A stretch of DNA of 64,000 nt, from NCBI GenBank assembly GCA_003021705.1, contig PXRJ01000001.1, forward strand, positions 1 through 64,000. The letters run 5' to 3'. This DNA is from Halobacteriales archaeon QS_3_64_16. GTDB lineage: Archaea > Halobacteriota > Halobacteria > Halobacteriales > Halococcaceae. Each line of letters begins with the position of its first letter. Positions within the stretch are counted from its first letter, which is position 1. Below, in pieces: positions 61,776 through 64,000 of the stretch. The notes below the pieces were generated by a model. It was not told where the DNA came from, ran no database searches, and saw only the letters and a list, made by a program, of their open reading frames with translations. Made by a program: the position numbers and the translations under genes.

Positions 61776-62767
61776 TCACTCCGCGTCGGCGACCTCCTCG
61801 CCGAACAGTCGGATCGGCTCCTCGGTGGCCTCGGGCGACAGCCCCGGGAACTGCGTGCGGATCAGTAGGCGATCGAGAGCCATCGCCTCGCGGTAGCGTT
61901 CGATCTCCTCTCGAACGCCCCCAGGACTGCCGACGGGGAAGCGCTCCTGGCAGAGTTTCTCCCAGGGCGAGTCGAAGTCGTCGCCGCCGATCACCTCGTC
62001 TTGGCCCTACTCGGCATAACTAGCACACTTGTCCGCAAGGGGGCCGCGAACGAGCGTTTCTGCCTTCTCGGTAGTTTCGGTGACGAGGGTTTCCCGGAGC
62101 GAGCCGACCTCGCCCGGGTTCTGGCCCCGTTTCGCGCGCTCGCCCCGGGAGTCGGCGATCTGGCGTTTCGCGAGGTCGAAGGGGACGCGTGCGCCGACGA
62201 AGCCATCCGCAATCCGAGCCCCTCGGCGGACGCTCGGTTCGTTGCTCGCGCCGACCCAGATCGGCGGGCGCGGTTCTCGTACCGGCTGGGGCCTGATCGA
62301 GAGGCCCTCGAAGGCGAAGAACTCGCCGTCGTAGGTGAGCGAGCCTCGCGCCAGAGCCGTTTTACCATCTCGACGCCCTCGCGAAGCCGGCCGGGGGCCT
62401 CGGCGCGTGTCACCCCGAAGGCGTCGTACTCCGCCTCACGATAGCCCGGCCCGGCCCCGAGGACGAACTGCCCGCCGATGAGTACGTCCATCGTCGCGCC
62501 GAGCTCCGCGATCCGCACTGGACCGTGCAGGGGCAGCAACGAGAGCAGCGCCGCGAGGTCCACGTCGCCGACGTGCTCGGCGAGGTGGGCGAGAACCGCC
62601 TCGTCGAGCAGGTACTGGTGGCCGTCGGTCGCGTAGTGTTCGCCGACCGCGAGCAGGTCGAAGCCGGTCTCCCGAGCTAATTCGGTGTGTCCGATCGACT
62701 CCTCGCTGGTGTCCCGTAGATCGCGCTCCAGGTCGTATTGGGTGACGAGAAAGAGTCCGAAATTCAT
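61776..62767 (-). pseudogene. LLM-class flavin/F420 oxidoreductase, broken by a frameshift and a stop
   Basis: Starts MNFGLFLVTQYDLERD at 62767 and reads in frame to about 62340, REA; there one base is missing and the true coding moves to the next frame (LTYDGEFFAFEGLSIRP). That frame runs to TAG at 62007-62009 in the middle of AE*GQDEV, where tryptophan is expected, then continues IGGDDFDSPWEKLC to the end at 61776. Read through, about 330 residues, the family length. The front half keeps VLGAGPGYREAEYDAFGV. One lesion alone could be a sequencing error; two make loss more likely. Confidence 0.8.
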
Positions 62768-62881
62768 GCGGGGGCTATCGAAATCTCGGCGCTTGTAGCT
62801 TTGGGGCGCGCTTCCGGTCTGACCGTCCGAGACGGGAGCGTCGCTGGAAAGAGCTAATGCCCTCGGCGAGCAGGGGCCGGC

Positions 62882-64000
62882 ATGCTCCACTGGCCCGCGG
62901 CGACGATTTACGAGGCGCTCTCGGGGATCGCCGCGGCGCGACCGAACGCCGACGCACTGCGCTTCGAGGGCGAGCGGATCACCTACGGCGAGCTGCTGGC
63001 CGAGAGCCGGGCGCTCGCCAGTGGATTGGCCGAGTTGGGCGTCGGTCCGGGCGATACGATCGCGGTCTGGCTGGCGAATCGCCCCGAGTGGATCACGACT
63101 CAGCTAGCGAGTTCCTATCTCGGCGCGGCGGTCGTCGCAGTCAACACTCGGTATCGGACCCACGAACTCGAGTACCTGCTTCGCGACGCCGAGTGCTCCG
63201 CTCTCGTGACCGAGCGATCGTTTCTCGATACCGACTTCCTCGCGACCCTCGCCGAGGTGGTGCCAGAGATTCGCAAGGGGGGTCCTACGGAGTTCGTGCC
63301 CGAATCGATCCCATCGCTCGACGCGGTCGTCGCGCTGGAGAGTACGGGGGAGTTCCCGGCGGTCCGTGCCTACGAGGATGTGATCGCGGGCGGCGAAACG
63401 ACGACCGACGAGAACGCCAGGGGACCGGAGCCCGCTACCGACCCGACGGCTCCGGCCTGTATCTTCTATACGAGCGGGACGACGAGCGACCCGAAGGGCT
63501 GCCCGCAGACGAACCGCTCGCTACTCAATCACTCCCACCAGGTCGGCGTCCACCTCGGCGTCGAGAGGGGAGACGTCGCGCTCGGCGTGCTCCCCTTCCC
63601 CGGCGTCTGGGGGCACAACGCCCTCCTGAGTGCCCTCGCGCATGGCATCCCGCTCGTGATCCGGACGCACTTCGAGGCCGGGAAGACCCTCCGGCTCATA
63701 GAAGAACGGGCGGTGACGTACTACTCGGCGCTCGCGACGATGCACCGCCGGTTGATCGACCACGCGGACTTCACACCCGAGCGCGTCGCCTCACTCGAGC
63801 GCGGGGCCGTCGGCTTCCTGTCGATGGGCTACGACGAGGCAGTCTTCGATCGCATCGAGGCGGCATTGGGCTTCCCACTAGTCCAACCCTACGGTCTCTC
63901 GGAAGCCAATAGCCAGGTGTTCGTCGGCGATCCTGAAGACCCGATCGAACGGCGAAAGCGGGTCGGCGGGCCGTTGATCCACCCCGAAGAGGAGAGCGCC
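62882..64000 (+). CDS. Acyl-CoA ligase (ANL superfamily), 3' end cut by the window
   Basis: 373 codons, open to the last base. MLHWPAATIYEAL, RITYGELLAESRALA, and the P-loop FYTSGTTSDPKG near 197, then PYGLSEANSQVF near 338. The missing part should hold the hinge and catalytic lysine. The P-loop variation TSDPKG (usually TGxPKG) and the YSALATMHRRLI segment suggest an acid different from those of the other three ligases. Divergent from the broken LLM gene; 114 bases separate the starts. Confidence 0.88.
   Translation, partial: MLHWPAATIYEALSGIAAARPNADALRFEGERITYGELLAESRALASGLAELGVGPGDTIAVWLANRPEWITTQLASSYLGAAVVAVNTRYRTHELEYLLRDAECSALVTERSFLDTDFLATLAEVVPEIRKGGPTEFVPESIPSLDAVVALESTGEFPAVRAYEDVIAGGETTTDENARGPEPATDPTAPACIFYTSGTTSDPKGCPQTNRSLLNHSHQVGVHLGVERGDVALGVLPFPGVWGHNALLSALAHGIPLVIRTHFEAGKTLRLIEERAVTYYSALATMHRRLIDHADFTPERVASLERGAVGFLSMGYDEAVFDRIEAALGFPLVQPYGLSEANSQVFVGDPEDPIERRKRVGGPLIHPEEESA

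Noticed and set aside
1-64000. tRNA, rRNA or CRISPR array
   Set aside because: No cloverleaf with TTCGA arm and anticodon, no rRNA stretch and no regularly spaced repeat with spacers was found by eye.

Overview
The window reads as chromosomal DNA of a halophilic archaeon (class Halobacteria). It is GC-rich, its predicted proteins are strongly acidic, and several genes have an archaeal TATA-like element 26-31 bases before a leaderless start. Exported proteins carry Tat-type twin arginines and lipoboxes. One gene is the archaeal-type phosphomevalonate decarboxylase, and others match haloarchaea-specific families. I cannot name the genus from sequence alone.

Layout: 1-3889 holds a SpoIIM-type membrane protein, then a tight 3-hydroxyacyl-CoA dehydrogenase / hotdog thioesterase / MaoC hydratase operon. 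4168-15771 is mostly housekeeping or envelope: a coiled-coil helix-hairpin-helix protein with a phasin-like front, mevalonate pathway MvaD, a surface dockerin-Excalibur protein, NDH-2-like oxidoreductase, half-size CtaA, malic enzyme-phosphotransacetylase, a Tat-exported trypsin-like protease and RNase Z. 16493-51958 and 57876-64000 form a large acyl-CoA catabolism region: four acyl-CoA ligases, four acyl-CoA dehydrogenases (one broken), a second 3-hydroxyacyl-CoA dehydrogenase, four crotonases, a fused double-hotdog MaoC protein, an alpha-methylacyl-CoA-racemase-like CaiB/BaiF protein, four SDRs, two F420/flavin LLM enzymes (one broken), a ThDP enzyme and two DUF35-thiolase modules. A TAXI-type TRAP importer (25617-28759) sits inside it, and a complete CUT1-type ABC importer (52096-56831) interrupts it.

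Together the genes suggest import of carboxylic acids, CoA activation, then dehydrogenation, hydration, oxidation and carbon-carbon cleavage. Three features point to methyl-branched (isoprenoid or sterol-side-chain-like) substrates: the racemase-like protein, an acyl-CoA dehydrogenase with an isovaleryl-CoA-dehydrogenase-type base, and a thiolase-like protein without the nucleophilic cysteine paired with a DUF35 protein, as in actinobacterial Ltp2 aldolases. The substrate itself is inference.

Three genes are visibly broken by stops or frameshifts: an R2-like oxidase, an acyl-CoA dehydrogenase and an LLM oxidoreductase. All lie in the catabolic region, so either it is decaying or the assembly has errors. 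A window-wide habit of acidic Gly/Ser/Asp/Glu-rich loop insertions in conserved enzymes is also clear.
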